A program made the position numbers and the translations under genes. From the NCBI RefSeq assembly GCF_011604685.1, contig NZ_CP050063.1, forward strand, positions 569,001 through 633,000: a stretch of 64,000 nucleotides of DNA, in the 5' to 3' direction. How positions within the stretch are numbered: the first letter of the stretch is position 1; every line of letters starts with the position of its first letter. Under the pieces are notes generated by a model, which was given only the letters and a program-made list of their open reading frames with translations, made no database searches and was not told the origin of the DNA. Shown one piece after another: positions 17,160-25,425 of the stretch. This DNA is from Spirosoma aureum. Its GTDB lineage: Bacteria; Bacteroidota; Bacteroidia; Cytophagales; Spirosomataceae.

Positions 17160-18698
17160 TTAGTGTTTAAAATGTCTGATTCCCGTTGTGACCATCGCCA
17201 GATCGTGTGCATTGCAGTAATCGATCGAATCCTGATCGCGGACCGAACCGCCCGGTTGAACCACCGCCGTTATGCCGGCCTGTCCTGCAATTTCGACGCA
17301 GTCAGGAAACGGGAAGAATGCATCGGATGCCATTACCGCTCCGTGCAGGTCGAATCCAAACGATCCAGCTTTTTCAATAGCCTGGCGGAGAGCATCTACG
17401 CGTGACGTTTGCCCAACTCCACTCGCCAGCAACTGATCTTTATTGGCCAGTACGATTGTATTGGACTTGGTGTGTTTACAAACCTTCAGGGCGAACTCCA
17501 GGGCCTGTAATTCGGATTCTGTCGGGGCTTTTTGGGTAACTACCTTGAATTGCTCCGATGTTTCGGTCTGATTGTCTTTATCCTGTTCCAGAACGCCATT
17601 CAGAATCGTTTTGAACATGATCGATGGCAACGCAACCGATTTACGCTTCAGTAAAATACGGTTCTTTTTCGATTTCAAGACCGCCAGGGCTTCGGGCGCA
17701 AAGTCGGGCGCGATCAGAATCTCCATGAACAGTTTGTTGAGTTCTTCGGCCGTTTCCAGATCTACCGTTGTGTTCGTGATAATCACACCGCCGAAAGCCG
17801 ACACCGGATCGCAGGCTAGTGCATTCAGATAGGCTTCTTTCGTGGTTGGTGCCGTAGCGATACCACAGGCGTTCGTATGTTTAATGATTGCAAACGTGCT
17901 TCCTGCCGAAGCCTGAAATTCATCGATCAAACCCACACAGGCATCAACGTCGACAAGATTGTTGTATGATAGTTCCTTGCCGTGTAGTTTCTCAAACATA
18001 GCGTCCAGATCGCCGTAGAACGTTGCCTGCTGATGTGGATTTTCGCCATAACGCAGGTGATTGGCTGGCAGATTTTTGAAGTCTGCAATCGATGGCTCAG
18101 ACTGACTATCAGCGTCGGCGAAATAGGCTTGAATGGCTGTATCATAGTGCGACGTTACGGCAAACGCTTCTTTGGCGTAATACCGACGGTCGGTCAGATC
18201 CGTTGCGCCATTTTTCTCCGTGAGCAGTTTCACTACGTCGGCGTATTGACTCCGCGACGAGACAATCAGCACATCTTTGTGGTTTTTGGCAGCCGCCCGA
18301 ATCAGCGAGATCCCACCAATGTCAATTTTTTCGATGATATCGTCATCCGATGCCCCCGACGCCACTGTTTCCTCGAACGGATATAGGTCAACAATGGCCA
18401 GATCGATGGGAGGAATCTTATGCCGTTCGGCCTGAGCAAGATCTTCGGGTAATTCACGACGATAGAGAATACCACCCATAACGGCCGGATGAAGCGTTTT
18501 AACGCGCCCCCCGAATATGGATGGATACCCCGTCAGGTCTTCAACGGCCGTTACAGGAATGCCGAGTTGTTCAATAAATGCCTGGGTGCCACCGGTAGAG
18601 TATAGCCGCACATTTTGTTCGTGCAAAAGCCGTACTAAGGGTTCGAGACCGTCTTTGTAATAAACGGAGATCAGCGCAGAGGAAATTTTGAGGGACAT
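17160..18698 (-). CDS. purH: Bifunctional AICAR transformylase/IMP cyclohydrolase
   Basis: A 512-residue PurH carrying out the last two steps of IMP synthesis. The ATG at 18698 (MSLKISSALISVY) is chosen because it gives the usual N terminus and length; the frame stays open 46 codons further but that part does not resemble PurH. The N-terminal cyclohydrolase domain has YSTGGTQAF and ILYRRELPED-type blocks with LVDLYPFEE; the C-terminal transformylase domain has LRYGENPHQQA, the catalytic KHTNACGIA and DAFFPFPDCVE, and it ends in VQPGGSVRDQDSIDYCN with the terminal His-rich GIRHFKH. Confidence 0.97.
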   Translation of the reverse strand: MSLKISSALISVYYKDGLEPLVRLLHEQNVRLYSTGGTQAFIEQLGIPVTAVEDLTGYPSIFGGRVKTLHPAVMGGILYRRELPEDLAQAERHKIPPIDLAIVDLYPFEETVASGASDDDIIEKIDIGGISLIRAAAKNHKDVLIVSSRSQYADVVKLLTEKNGATDLTDRRYYAKEAFAVTSHYDTAIQAYFADADSQSEPSIADFKNLPANHLRYGENPHQQATFYGDLDAMFEKLHGKELSYNNLVDVDACVGLIDEFQASAGSTFAIIKHTNACGIATAPTTKEAYLNALACDPVSAFGGVIITNTTVDLETAEELNKLFMEILIAPDFAPEALAVLKSKKNRILLKRKSVALPSIMFKTILNGVLEQDKDNQTETSEQFKVVTQKAPTESELQALEFALKVCKHTKSNTIVLANKDQLLASGVGQTSRVDALRQAIEKAGSFGFDLHGAVMASDAFFPFPDCVEIAGQAGITAVVQPGGSVRDQDSIDYCNAHDLAMVTTGIRHFKH

Positions 18699-18786
18699 GC
18701 TGTCAGTTGAATCAGCTATAGTGCTGTTTCTGAAATTAATGGTCAAGTTGGCCGAAACAACAAAGAGACTGTTTCGACCTGAAGCA

Positions 18787-18794
18787 CAAAGATA
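18787..18794 (-). promoter_or_regulatory. Probable -7 box for purH
   Basis: TATCTTTG on the minus strand matches the Bacteroidota TAnnTTTG element, about 90 bases upstream of the purH start. A clear -33 TTTG was not found at the usual spacing, so the call is tentative. Confidence 0.35.
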
Positions 18795-18874
18795 ACCAAA
18801 CGTCTTAACTTTGTCAGCCCGAGGCACGAAAGCCACGGTATGAACGTCCTAATTAGCAGGCAGGTATTAGTGGA

Positions 18875-20446
18875 ATGAGTACATTCAAAAAATTAGCCAG
18901 CGACACCGCGTTGTATGGCGTCAGCACTATTCTTGGGCGAATGCTCAATTTTGCGCTGGTGCCTTTGCAAACCTACGTGTTTACCCAGCCGGGCGAAATG
19001 GCTTCCAACGTCGAATTATACAGTTGGGTAGCCATTCTGATGGTTATTTATACGCTGGGTCTGGAAACCGCCTTTTTTCGGTTTGCGGCCCGTCGTCCCG
19101 ATGATCGCATGAAAGTGTTTAATGAAACACTGAGTATTGTCATTGCCGTCAGCGCATTATTTACCACGCTTATCATCCTACTGACTCCGCAGATCGTAGT
19201 TTGGCTGGACTATCCGGGCCAGGAATTGTCGGTAATCTGGGTCGCGATCATCGTTGCAATCGACGCCGTTATGGCCATACCATTTGCGCGGCTTCGGGTC
19301 GAGAATCGGGCACGCCGGTTCGTTCAGGCACGAATTATCAACATTCTCATTGTGGTAGCCCTGAATGTATTCTTCCTGATCATTTGCCGGGATATTTATA
19401 ACGGGAAATACCTGTCGGTGTTGAAACCCATCATCGACCTGATCTACTATCCCAGCCTTGGTCCTGGCTACATTATTCTGGCTAATTTATTGGGCAATGC
19501 TACCTATTTTCTGCTGTTGCGCGATGCGTTCTCCGGCTTTCGTTTCCGGATAAATAAAAACGATTCAAGGGTTATGCTCGCGTATGCGGCTCCACTTATG
19601 CTCACCAGTCTGGCCGGACTGATCAACAGCATGACCGACCGGTTATTCCTGCAACACTGGCTTCCAGAAGGGTTTTATCCGGGATTTACGAGTAAAGACG
19701 CACTGGGCATTTACGGCAACTGCCTGAAATTATCCGTTTTTATGGCGTTGGTCATCCAGTCATTCAAGTTTGCCGCCGACCCGTTTTTTTTCTCACGCGC
19801 TGAAGATAAAAACTCGCCTAAACTGCTGGCCGACGTCACCAAGTGGTTTATAATCGTTTGTGTGCTCATCTGGGTTGGCGTCAGTTTGAATCTGGATGTA
19901 GTGGGGTTACTCGTATCAAAAAAATACCGATCAGGCTTACCGATTGTACCGCTGTTATTGTTGGCTAACCTTTTTCTGGGGGTCTATTACAATATTGCGT
20001 TCTGGTTCAAGCTTAGTGACAAAACCCAGTTTGGAACGCTGATCACCGTTATTGGTGCTCTGATTACGATTGTTGGCAATATTATTCTGATTCCTCTGGT
20101 GGGTTACATGGGCTGCGCTATTGCTTTCCTGGCATCCAGCTTCGCCATGATGGTCATCTGCTACCTACTTGGTGAAAAGTATTACCCGGTTCCCTACCAT
20201 GTAAAATCGGCGGTGGGCTACATTCTAGGTGCGGGATTATTGATCTATGCGTCGCAGTATGTTCAGATTGCCAATCTGTGGCTTGCGATCCCGTATCATC
20301 TGGCTCTGTTTGGGCTGTTTCTGGCCGTAGTTCTGGTCATTGAACGAAATACATTCAAACCCGTTTTGCAACGGATACGTCAGCGGAAAACCCCGGTAGT
20401 TGCTCCTAAAAATCCCTCCGATGAACCGTTGATTCCTAACGAATAG
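18875..20446 (+). CDS. Polysaccharide flippase-like membrane protein (MOP superfamily)
   Basis: A 523-residue integral membrane protein with about 12-14 hydrophobic helices and the Wzx-like N-terminal pattern (ALYGVSTILGRMLNFALVPL). Such proteins move lipid-linked oligosaccharides across the inner membrane. The hydrophilic tail after the last helix is basic and proline-rich. No glycosyltransferase genes are adjacent, so its substrate is unknown; its genes are often alone in Cytophagales genomes. It is divergent from purH, sharing the 176-base spacer. Confidence 0.8.
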   Translation: MSTFKKLASDTALYGVSTILGRMLNFALVPLQTYVFTQPGEMASNVELYSWVAILMVIYTLGLETAFFRFAARRPDDRMKVFNETLSIVIAVSALFTTLIILLTPQIVVWLDYPGQELSVIWVAIIVAIDAVMAIPFARLRVENRARRFVQARIINILIVVALNVFFLIICRDIYNGKYLSVLKPIIDLIYYPSLGPGYIILANLLGNATYFLLLRDAFSGFRFRINKNDSRVMLAYAAPLMLTSLAGLINSMTDRLFLQHWLPEGFYPGFTSKDALGIYGNCLKLSVFMALVIQSFKFAADPFFFSRAEDKNSPKLLADVTKWFIIVCVLIWVGVSLNLDVVGLLVSKKYRSGLPIVPLLLLANLFLGVYYNIAFWFKLSDKTQFGTLITVIGALITIVGNIILIPLVGYMGCAIAFLASSFAMMVICYLLGEKYYPVPYHVKSAVGYILGAGLLIYASQYVQIANLWLAIPYHLALFGLFLAVVLVIERNTFKPVLQRIRQRKTPVVAPKNPSDEPLIPNE

Positions 20447-20456
20447 TATTCTGATA

Positions 20457-20516
20457 AACAGCGATTGGAGTCATCGAATCAGTTGGCGAACTGACTTGAT
20501 GACCCCAATCGCTGTT
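20457..20516. terminator. Long hairpin between convergent genes
   Basis: A 19-bp stem with one mismatch (20457-20475 with 20498-20516) and an inner stem around AGTTGGCGAACT, placed between the flippase stop (20446) and the DUF4249 gene stop (20528). It lacks a T tract, so it may be a weak bidirectional terminator. Confidence 0.5.
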
Positions 20517-20527
20517 AGTATGTATTG

Positions 20528-21439
20528 TTAATCCGTGTCAGGTCGTAGATTTTCGGTTGCTACCCGTGCCGTACGACTGCGCACTGCTGACGTAATGAAG
20601 AAACCGACTGCCTTTCGTCCGCTGGCATTCGTATTGACGATATTCGTTGGCACATTCGTGGGAGGAGTGGCAAACAGCCCACCATTCGAGATCTGAGTTT
20701 GTAACTCTTCCCAGAAATCATACGCTTCCAGCGTCAGCGACTGCACTTCTACTTTGACCACATCGTCGAACGCATATAAACTATCTGGGTTTACTGACCG
20801 CCGGATGGGCAGAATAAACATTAGCCCATCCGTGTTCGCATTGCCCCGGAAAGCACCATCCTGTGTGGTAATAATGTCGCGGGCTTTGTTCTGTAAGGTG
20901 CCATTCCGAAAATAGCGAATCCGGTAATAATCCGTTGCACCCGGTAAATCCCGTGAATAAAATTCGGCCCGGTAACCTTCCGTTTTCGACAAGGGATTCA
21001 ATTTCTTCTTGACAAACGTAATGGAATCGACCGCAGGGACACGATTTAGCTTCGAGGTAGACCGATAGACCTCATTTTGATACGCAATGTTGAGCTGATA
21101 GGTGCGGCCAATGTGCCCAAGCGTGTCGGTAGCTACTTTTGGTTGCCAGATGTAATAACCGTCGTTGTCGTTGTCAGTGAATGCGTATGTCTTGCCTGCA
21201 TCATCAGATACCGTCACTGTCGCGCTTAGGGCGGCCGGTGGAGTGCTACTGTTAAAATAGGCTGCCGTTTGGGTTAGCCGAATGGTTTGCGGACCAGGCT
21301 GATCGGTGAGAGTGGCATCGACCGACAGTTGAATCGGGCCAGTGTCCAGCTTGGCATCAATAACCGTCTCGCAACCCGACACTGCGTATAGCGCGAGTAG
21401 GAAAACTGGAATCCTATATAAAAATGAGTATCGTTTCAT
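20528..21439 (-). CDS. DUF4249 domain lipoprotein
   Basis: A 303-residue lipoprotein with signal peptide ending in lipobox AVSGC (Cys23). The mature part begins with ETVIDAKLDTGPI and an immunoglobulin-like domain (LSVDATLTDQPGPQTIRLTQT), the DUF4249 hallmark. These proteins are found in Bacteroidota beside a TonB-dependent receptor, as here, and are taken to be an accessory outer-membrane partner of it. The ligand is unknown. The receptor gene ends 70 bases upstream and the pair is probably one operon read from the receptor's promoter. Confidence 0.88.
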   Translation of the reverse strand: MKRYSFLYRIPVFLLALYAVSGCETVIDAKLDTGPIQLSVDATLTDQPGPQTIRLTQTAAYFNSSTPPAALSATVTVSDDAGKTYAFTDNDNDGYYIWQPKVATDTLGHIGRTYQLNIAYQNEVYRSTSKLNRVPAVDSITFVKKKLNPLSKTEGYRAEFYSRDLPGATDYYRIRYFRNGTLQNKARDIITTQDGAFRGNANTDGLMFILPIRRSVNPDSLYAFDDVVKVEVQSLTLEAYDFWEELQTQISNGGLFATPPTNVPTNIVNTNASGRKAVGFFITSAVRSRTARVATENLRPDTD

Positions 21440-21508
21440 TGTCTAAAATCGCGTATCAGGTTGTCAATTAATGGATTGCTTTACTTACTCGTCCCTTAAT
21501 TGCTGGCG

Positions 21509-23938
21509 CTAGAATTTGAAGTTGTATGTTATGGATGGAATAACCGTCGCAAATACTGAATACTTAATCGCTTCGGTTACCCGAGGATTATCGGCGTTTG
21601 GCTGGAAATACACTGAAAATGGATTCTTACGGGCATACACGTTATAGACCGAAAATACCCAGTTATCGTCTTTGCGTTTACCGGGTCGTTTCCGTCCCTG
21701 CAAGGTTGCTGCCAGATCGAGCCGGTGATAAGCCGGAATCGTGTAGTTGTTACGGCCGTTATAAATAGGCGTTGTATAGTCCTGATACTCAAATCGGTTG
21801 GTTGGGAATGTGCCAGGTGTACCACTGGCCAGCGTAAACGTTGCCGAGAAGTTCCAGCGTTTTGCCTGTGGTGGATCGAAGAGCAGTACCGAGGTCAGCG
21901 TATGGCGTTTGTCGAAACGTGTTGGATACCAGTCGCCGTTGTTGATTCCGGCTACCTGCCGTTCCGTTTTTGCCAGTGTATAGCTAATCCAGCCATTAAC
22001 CACGCCCGTGTTGCGTTTTACGTAAAATTCAGCGCCGTAGGCCCGGCCTTTGCCGCTCAGCAGATCGCCTTCCAGATACTTGTTCAGAATCAGGTTCGCT
22101 CCATCAATGTAATCAATCTGGTTCTGGAGCCACTTGTAATACACTTCAACCGACGCTTCAAATTCGCGGCCCGATCGGCCAAAATTCTTAAAGTAGCCAC
22201 CCGCAATCTGATCCGCAATCTGCGGCTGAATGTTGTTGGTCGATGGTGTCCAGATATCTAAGGGCGTTGAAGCCGTTGTGTTCGAAACAAGGTGGATATA
22301 TTGAGCCAGCCGATTATAGCTCAACTTAAACGAGCTATTATTTGCCATTTCATACTTGGCGGCAAAACGGGGTTCCCAGTTGCCATAAGTCTGGATTGTG
22401 TTCCGACCCTTATAATCGACGGTCGTAAGTACCGTTCGCCGTTCGCCAACAGGCACATCCGTTTGGAAAATATAGGCTTCGCCCGGCCCAATATAGTTAA
22501 ACAATGAATAGCGCAGGCCATACTGGAGCTGCAATTTTGACGTTACCTGCTGCTCGTTGCCGATGTAAAGCGCATTTTCCAGTCCATACTTACTTTCCAG
22601 CCCGAACGTCCGGATACTGCCCGAACTGGCAGCTGTGGCCATACCCGGCTGGAAATCGTGCAAAATGGACTGGCCTCCGAAGGTAATGGTGCTCTTCCCG
22701 AGGAATAAGGAGAAATCAGGTTTCAGACTATAATCGACAATTCGGGAATCGGTACGGAAAAAGTCATTCGGCTTTTTTCGCTTCAGATCGGAGTCGAGCG
22801 AGTAGTCGTAATTGCTATAGTAAGCCGTCGTATTCAAAAATAACCGGTCGCTGAAAACGTGGTTCCAGCGGGCCGAAACGGTTGTGTTGCCCCAGTTAAA
22901 TCCAAAATCTGAACCAAATACATCGCGACCCAGATAGCCCGATAAATACACGATATTCTTATCATTGATCCGGTAGTTTCCTTTCGACGTCAGGTCATAA
23001 AAGTAGAATTTAGACCCTCTCAGATCTTTGTTCAAAAACGGCTGAGCCAGAATATCGGCATACGAACGACGGCCTGCAATGATAAATGAACCTTTCCCTT
23101 TAAAAAGCGGACGTTCGTATGATAATCGACTAAATATCAGCCCTATGCCTCCGTTTAACTCCGGTTTTTTGGCGTTGCCTTCTTTCAGGCGAACATCAAG
23201 AATGGAGGCAATTCGACCGCCATAGTTAGATGGAATACCACCCTTGATGAGCTTTACATCTTTGACCGCGTCGGGATTGAACACCGAGAAGAAACCAAAC
23301 AGGTGCGACGAATTATAGACCGGTGCTTCATCCAGGAGCACCAGATTCTGATCGATACTGCCGCCCCGAACATTAAATCCGGTAGCCCCTTCGCCAACCG
23401 TCGATACGCCGGGCAACAGCTGAATACTCCGGATTACATCAACCTCACCAAGCAGGGCCGGGATACGTTTTAGTGTTTTAACGTCAATCTGGTTGACGCT
23501 CATGGCAATGTTCTTGACGTTATCGTCTTCGCGCTTGGTCGAAACCACTACCTCCTGTAGCTGCTTGCCTTCTTCGCTCAACTCAAGATTGAGCCGAACG
23601 TTCTGGTCGGTCAACGCTACCGTCCTGCTTTGTTTTTCATAACCTACATAAGAAATAACGAGGTTATATGTGCCCGGTGGCACGGTTATGGCATAGAAAC
23701 CATAGTTGTTGGTAACTGCGCCAGTGCCTGTCTCTTTCACATAAACGGATACGCCGATCAAGCCCTCCCCGTTAGCTGCATCTTTTACATACCCACTCAC
23801 GGTGAGTTGTGCCGGGGCTAATTTGCCAATGCTACCTGCCTGATTCGTTGCATTCTGACTGGCCTGCGCTCGTACCGTAACGCTACTGGTTACAGCAAGA
23901 AATAGGCAAAAGAGCCTAATAAATACATTGTTTTTCAT
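21509..23938 (-). CDS. TonB-dependent receptor with CarboxypepD_reg domain
   Basis: An 809-residue outer-membrane receptor importing an unidentified ligand. After the signal peptide (LFCLFLAVTSSVTVRAQ) comes a carboxypeptidase regulatory-like domain (LTVSGYVKDAANGEGLIGVSV), then the plug (KTLKRIPALLGEVDVIRSIQLLPG, RGGSIDQNLVLLDEAPVYN) and a 22-strand barrel ending in ITYNFKF with terminal Phe. No SusD partner is present; the DUF4249 lipoprotein gene downstream takes that place. This plug variant (GVSTVGEGATGFNVRGG) is common in DUF4249-linked receptors. Confidence 0.93.
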   Translation of the reverse strand: MKNNVFIRLFCLFLAVTSSVTVRAQASQNATNQAGSIGKLAPAQLTVSGYVKDAANGEGLIGVSVYVKETGTGAVTNNYGFYAITVPPGTYNLVISYVGYEKQSRTVALTDQNVRLNLELSEEGKQLQEVVVSTKREDDNVKNIAMSVNQIDVKTLKRIPALLGEVDVIRSIQLLPGVSTVGEGATGFNVRGGSIDQNLVLLDEAPVYNSSHLFGFFSVFNPDAVKDVKLIKGGIPSNYGGRIASILDVRLKEGNAKKPELNGGIGLIFSRLSYERPLFKGKGSFIIAGRRSYADILAQPFLNKDLRGSKFYFYDLTSKGNYRINDKNIVYLSGYLGRDVFGSDFGFNWGNTTVSARWNHVFSDRLFLNTTAYYSNYDYSLDSDLKRKKPNDFFRTDSRIVDYSLKPDFSLFLGKSTITFGGQSILHDFQPGMATAASSGSIRTFGLESKYGLENALYIGNEQQVTSKLQLQYGLRYSLFNYIGPGEAYIFQTDVPVGERRTVLTTVDYKGRNTIQTYGNWEPRFAAKYEMANNSSFKLSYNRLAQYIHLVSNTTASTPLDIWTPSTNNIQPQIADQIAGGYFKNFGRSGREFEASVEVYYKWLQNQIDYIDGANLILNKYLEGDLLSGKGRAYGAEFYVKRNTGVVNGWISYTLAKTERQVAGINNGDWYPTRFDKRHTLTSVLLFDPPQAKRWNFSATFTLASGTPGTFPTNRFEYQDYTTPIYNGRNNYTIPAYHRLDLAATLQGRKRPGKRKDDNWVFSVYNVYARKNPFSVYFQPNADNPRVTEAIKYSVFATVIPSITYNFKF

Positions 23939-24167
23939 TCGGTTGTTAGTAAATTACCTGGCTGGTGGTTTTGCCAGAATAGCTTTAGCTGATGGAGTCG
24001 TAAAAGTAGATACGTGCCAGTTGGGCTTTTCAAAAAAATAGATAAACCGACGAAATTAAGGGGTGAACGGCACTGTTTTTTGTATTAAATTAATAATACA
24101 GCTTTCTGCCCGAAAGAATTGAGGTTTACAGAAGGTTCGCTTTTTGACCCATTTATCATAGACTATC

Positions 24168-25022
24168 ATGCGTTTTTTCATTTTTGTTCTACTGTTATTG
24201 CCCAGGTTTTCCGTTGCCCAATCCTTATTGTGGGAAGTTTCCGGCAATGGTCTCAAACAGCCTTCCTATCTGTTTGGAACCTATCATATTCTAAAGGACA
24301 GTTATCTCGACAAAACCCCTACGGTGCAAAACGCTTTTAATTTGGCTCAGGGAATTGTCGTCGAAACAACCGTCGATTCGGCGGCTATGCTGAGTATGGC
24401 GATGCGGGCAATCATGCCCGACAATAGTTTGAAGAAATTGCTTTCAGAGGCTGACTATCAGCTGGTAAGCGACGAATTTAAAAAGAACACGGGATACGAT
24501 CTGACTATGTTTAATCAGATGAAACCTATAATGACGGCCACGACGCTAAGCTTAAGTTACGCCGAAAAAGAAGTCGATACGCTCAGTAAATTCAGCGGGC
24601 TACCGCTCGATCTGTATTTCGCTATGGAAGCGAAAAAGCGAAAAAAAGTGCTGACTCCGCTCGAAACGATGGAGCAGCAAATGGCTTTCCTGTTCGATCA
24701 TGATCCCGTTGAAAAACAAGCCGCGGATCTGGTCAGAATGGTCAAGGAAAAAAAGACAATGCAGGGCCAGAGTAAGCGGCTGACAGATTTATACCTGGCT
24801 GGTGATCTGAACGGTATGTGGAAGTTGAGCCAGGAGTATGAAGAAAAATACGGCGATCTGTCGTATCTGGTGAATGAGCGTAACCAGACCTGGATGGGCA
24901 AACTGCCCACGCTGATGGCACTTCGGCCAACCTTCGTGGCTGTTGGTGCACTCCACCTGCCCGGCCCCAGCGGATTGATTACACTGTTACGCAATGCCGG
25001 ATTTCAGGTAAAACCTTTGTGA
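24168..25022 (+). CDS. TraB/GumN family protein, exported
   Basis: A 284-residue protein with a signal peptide (MRFFIFVLLLLPRFSVAQ). The mature part opens with the family signature LLWEVSGNGLKQPSYLFGTYH and closes with FVAVGALHLPGPSGL, where the GxxH and GALHLPG pairs are the conserved motifs of TraB/GumN proteins, proposed to act as metal-dependent peptidases related to Tiki. Location is periplasmic or outer-membrane-associated. It is divergent from the TonB-dependent receptor gene, with 229 bases between, and is convergent with a small unknown gene. Confidence 0.9.
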   Translation: MRFFIFVLLLLPRFSVAQSLLWEVSGNGLKQPSYLFGTYHILKDSYLDKTPTVQNAFNLAQGIVVETTVDSAAMLSMAMRAIMPDNSLKKLLSEADYQLVSDEFKKNTGYDLTMFNQMKPIMTATTLSLSYAEKEVDTLSKFSGLPLDLYFAMEAKKRKKVLTPLETMEQQMAFLFDHDPVEKQAADLVRMVKEKKTMQGQSKRLTDLYLAGDLNGMWKLSQEYEEKYGDLSYLVNERNQTWMGKLPTLMALRPTFVAVGALHLPGPSGLITLLRNAGFQVKPL

Positions 25023-25041
25023 GCGCCTGAGCTTTACGCGC

Positions 25042-25305
25042 TCAATACAATTCAAATGGAATGAGAAAAATCGGGTCTTTGTGCTCCCTGATGAGTTGCA
25101 TAATATTTTCGTCATCGGGCCGAAGCTCATCGAATAAATCGTCGCCAAACTGATTGCCAGAAATGACAATGACCGTGTCTGGATTTAGGGTATTGAGTTT
25201 ATACTCATACCCGTCTATATTGGTCATGGGGAAATTGTAACTGGCTGGTTCTCCTGTAATTGGGCAGATCTCGAAGCGTTCTACTTCTGCGTTTAGCATT
25301 CCCAT
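25042..25305 (-). CDS. Small hypothetical protein
   Basis: An 87-residue acidic protein of unknown function. It starts MGMLNAEVERFEICPITG and contains a short CPIT segment, a run of alternating strands (TVIVISGNQF) and an acidic middle (DDLFDELRPDDEN). No family was recognised. It lies 20 bases from the stop of the TraB/GumN gene (convergent) and is separated from uvrA by a hairpin. It looks like a real gene because the neighbouring intergenic space is otherwise empty and its codons resemble those of the flanking genes, but this is not certain. Confidence 0.5.
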   Translation of the reverse strand: MGMLNAEVERFEICPITGEPASYNFPMTNIDGYEYKLNTLNPDTVIVISGNQFGDDLFDELRPDDENIMQLIREHKDPIFLIPFELY

Positions 25306-25346
25306 CCGAATAGAATTTTTTGCGGAAAATTGATGAGAATCCTGAA

Positions 25347-25374
25347 GACTTCCTACCCGATCGGGCAGGAAGTC
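25347..25374. terminator. Hairpin between uvrA and the small hypothetical gene
   Basis: A near-perfect 14-bp palindrome (GACTTCCTACCCGA with TCGGGCAGGAAGTC) with no loop and a single wobble pair on the minus strand, 52 bases past the uvrA stop. No T tract follows. Confidence 0.4.
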
Positions 25375-25425
25375 CTTAAACTTAACAGAAAGATAATAGC
25401 CTCTAACTCGCTGAACCTACGAATA

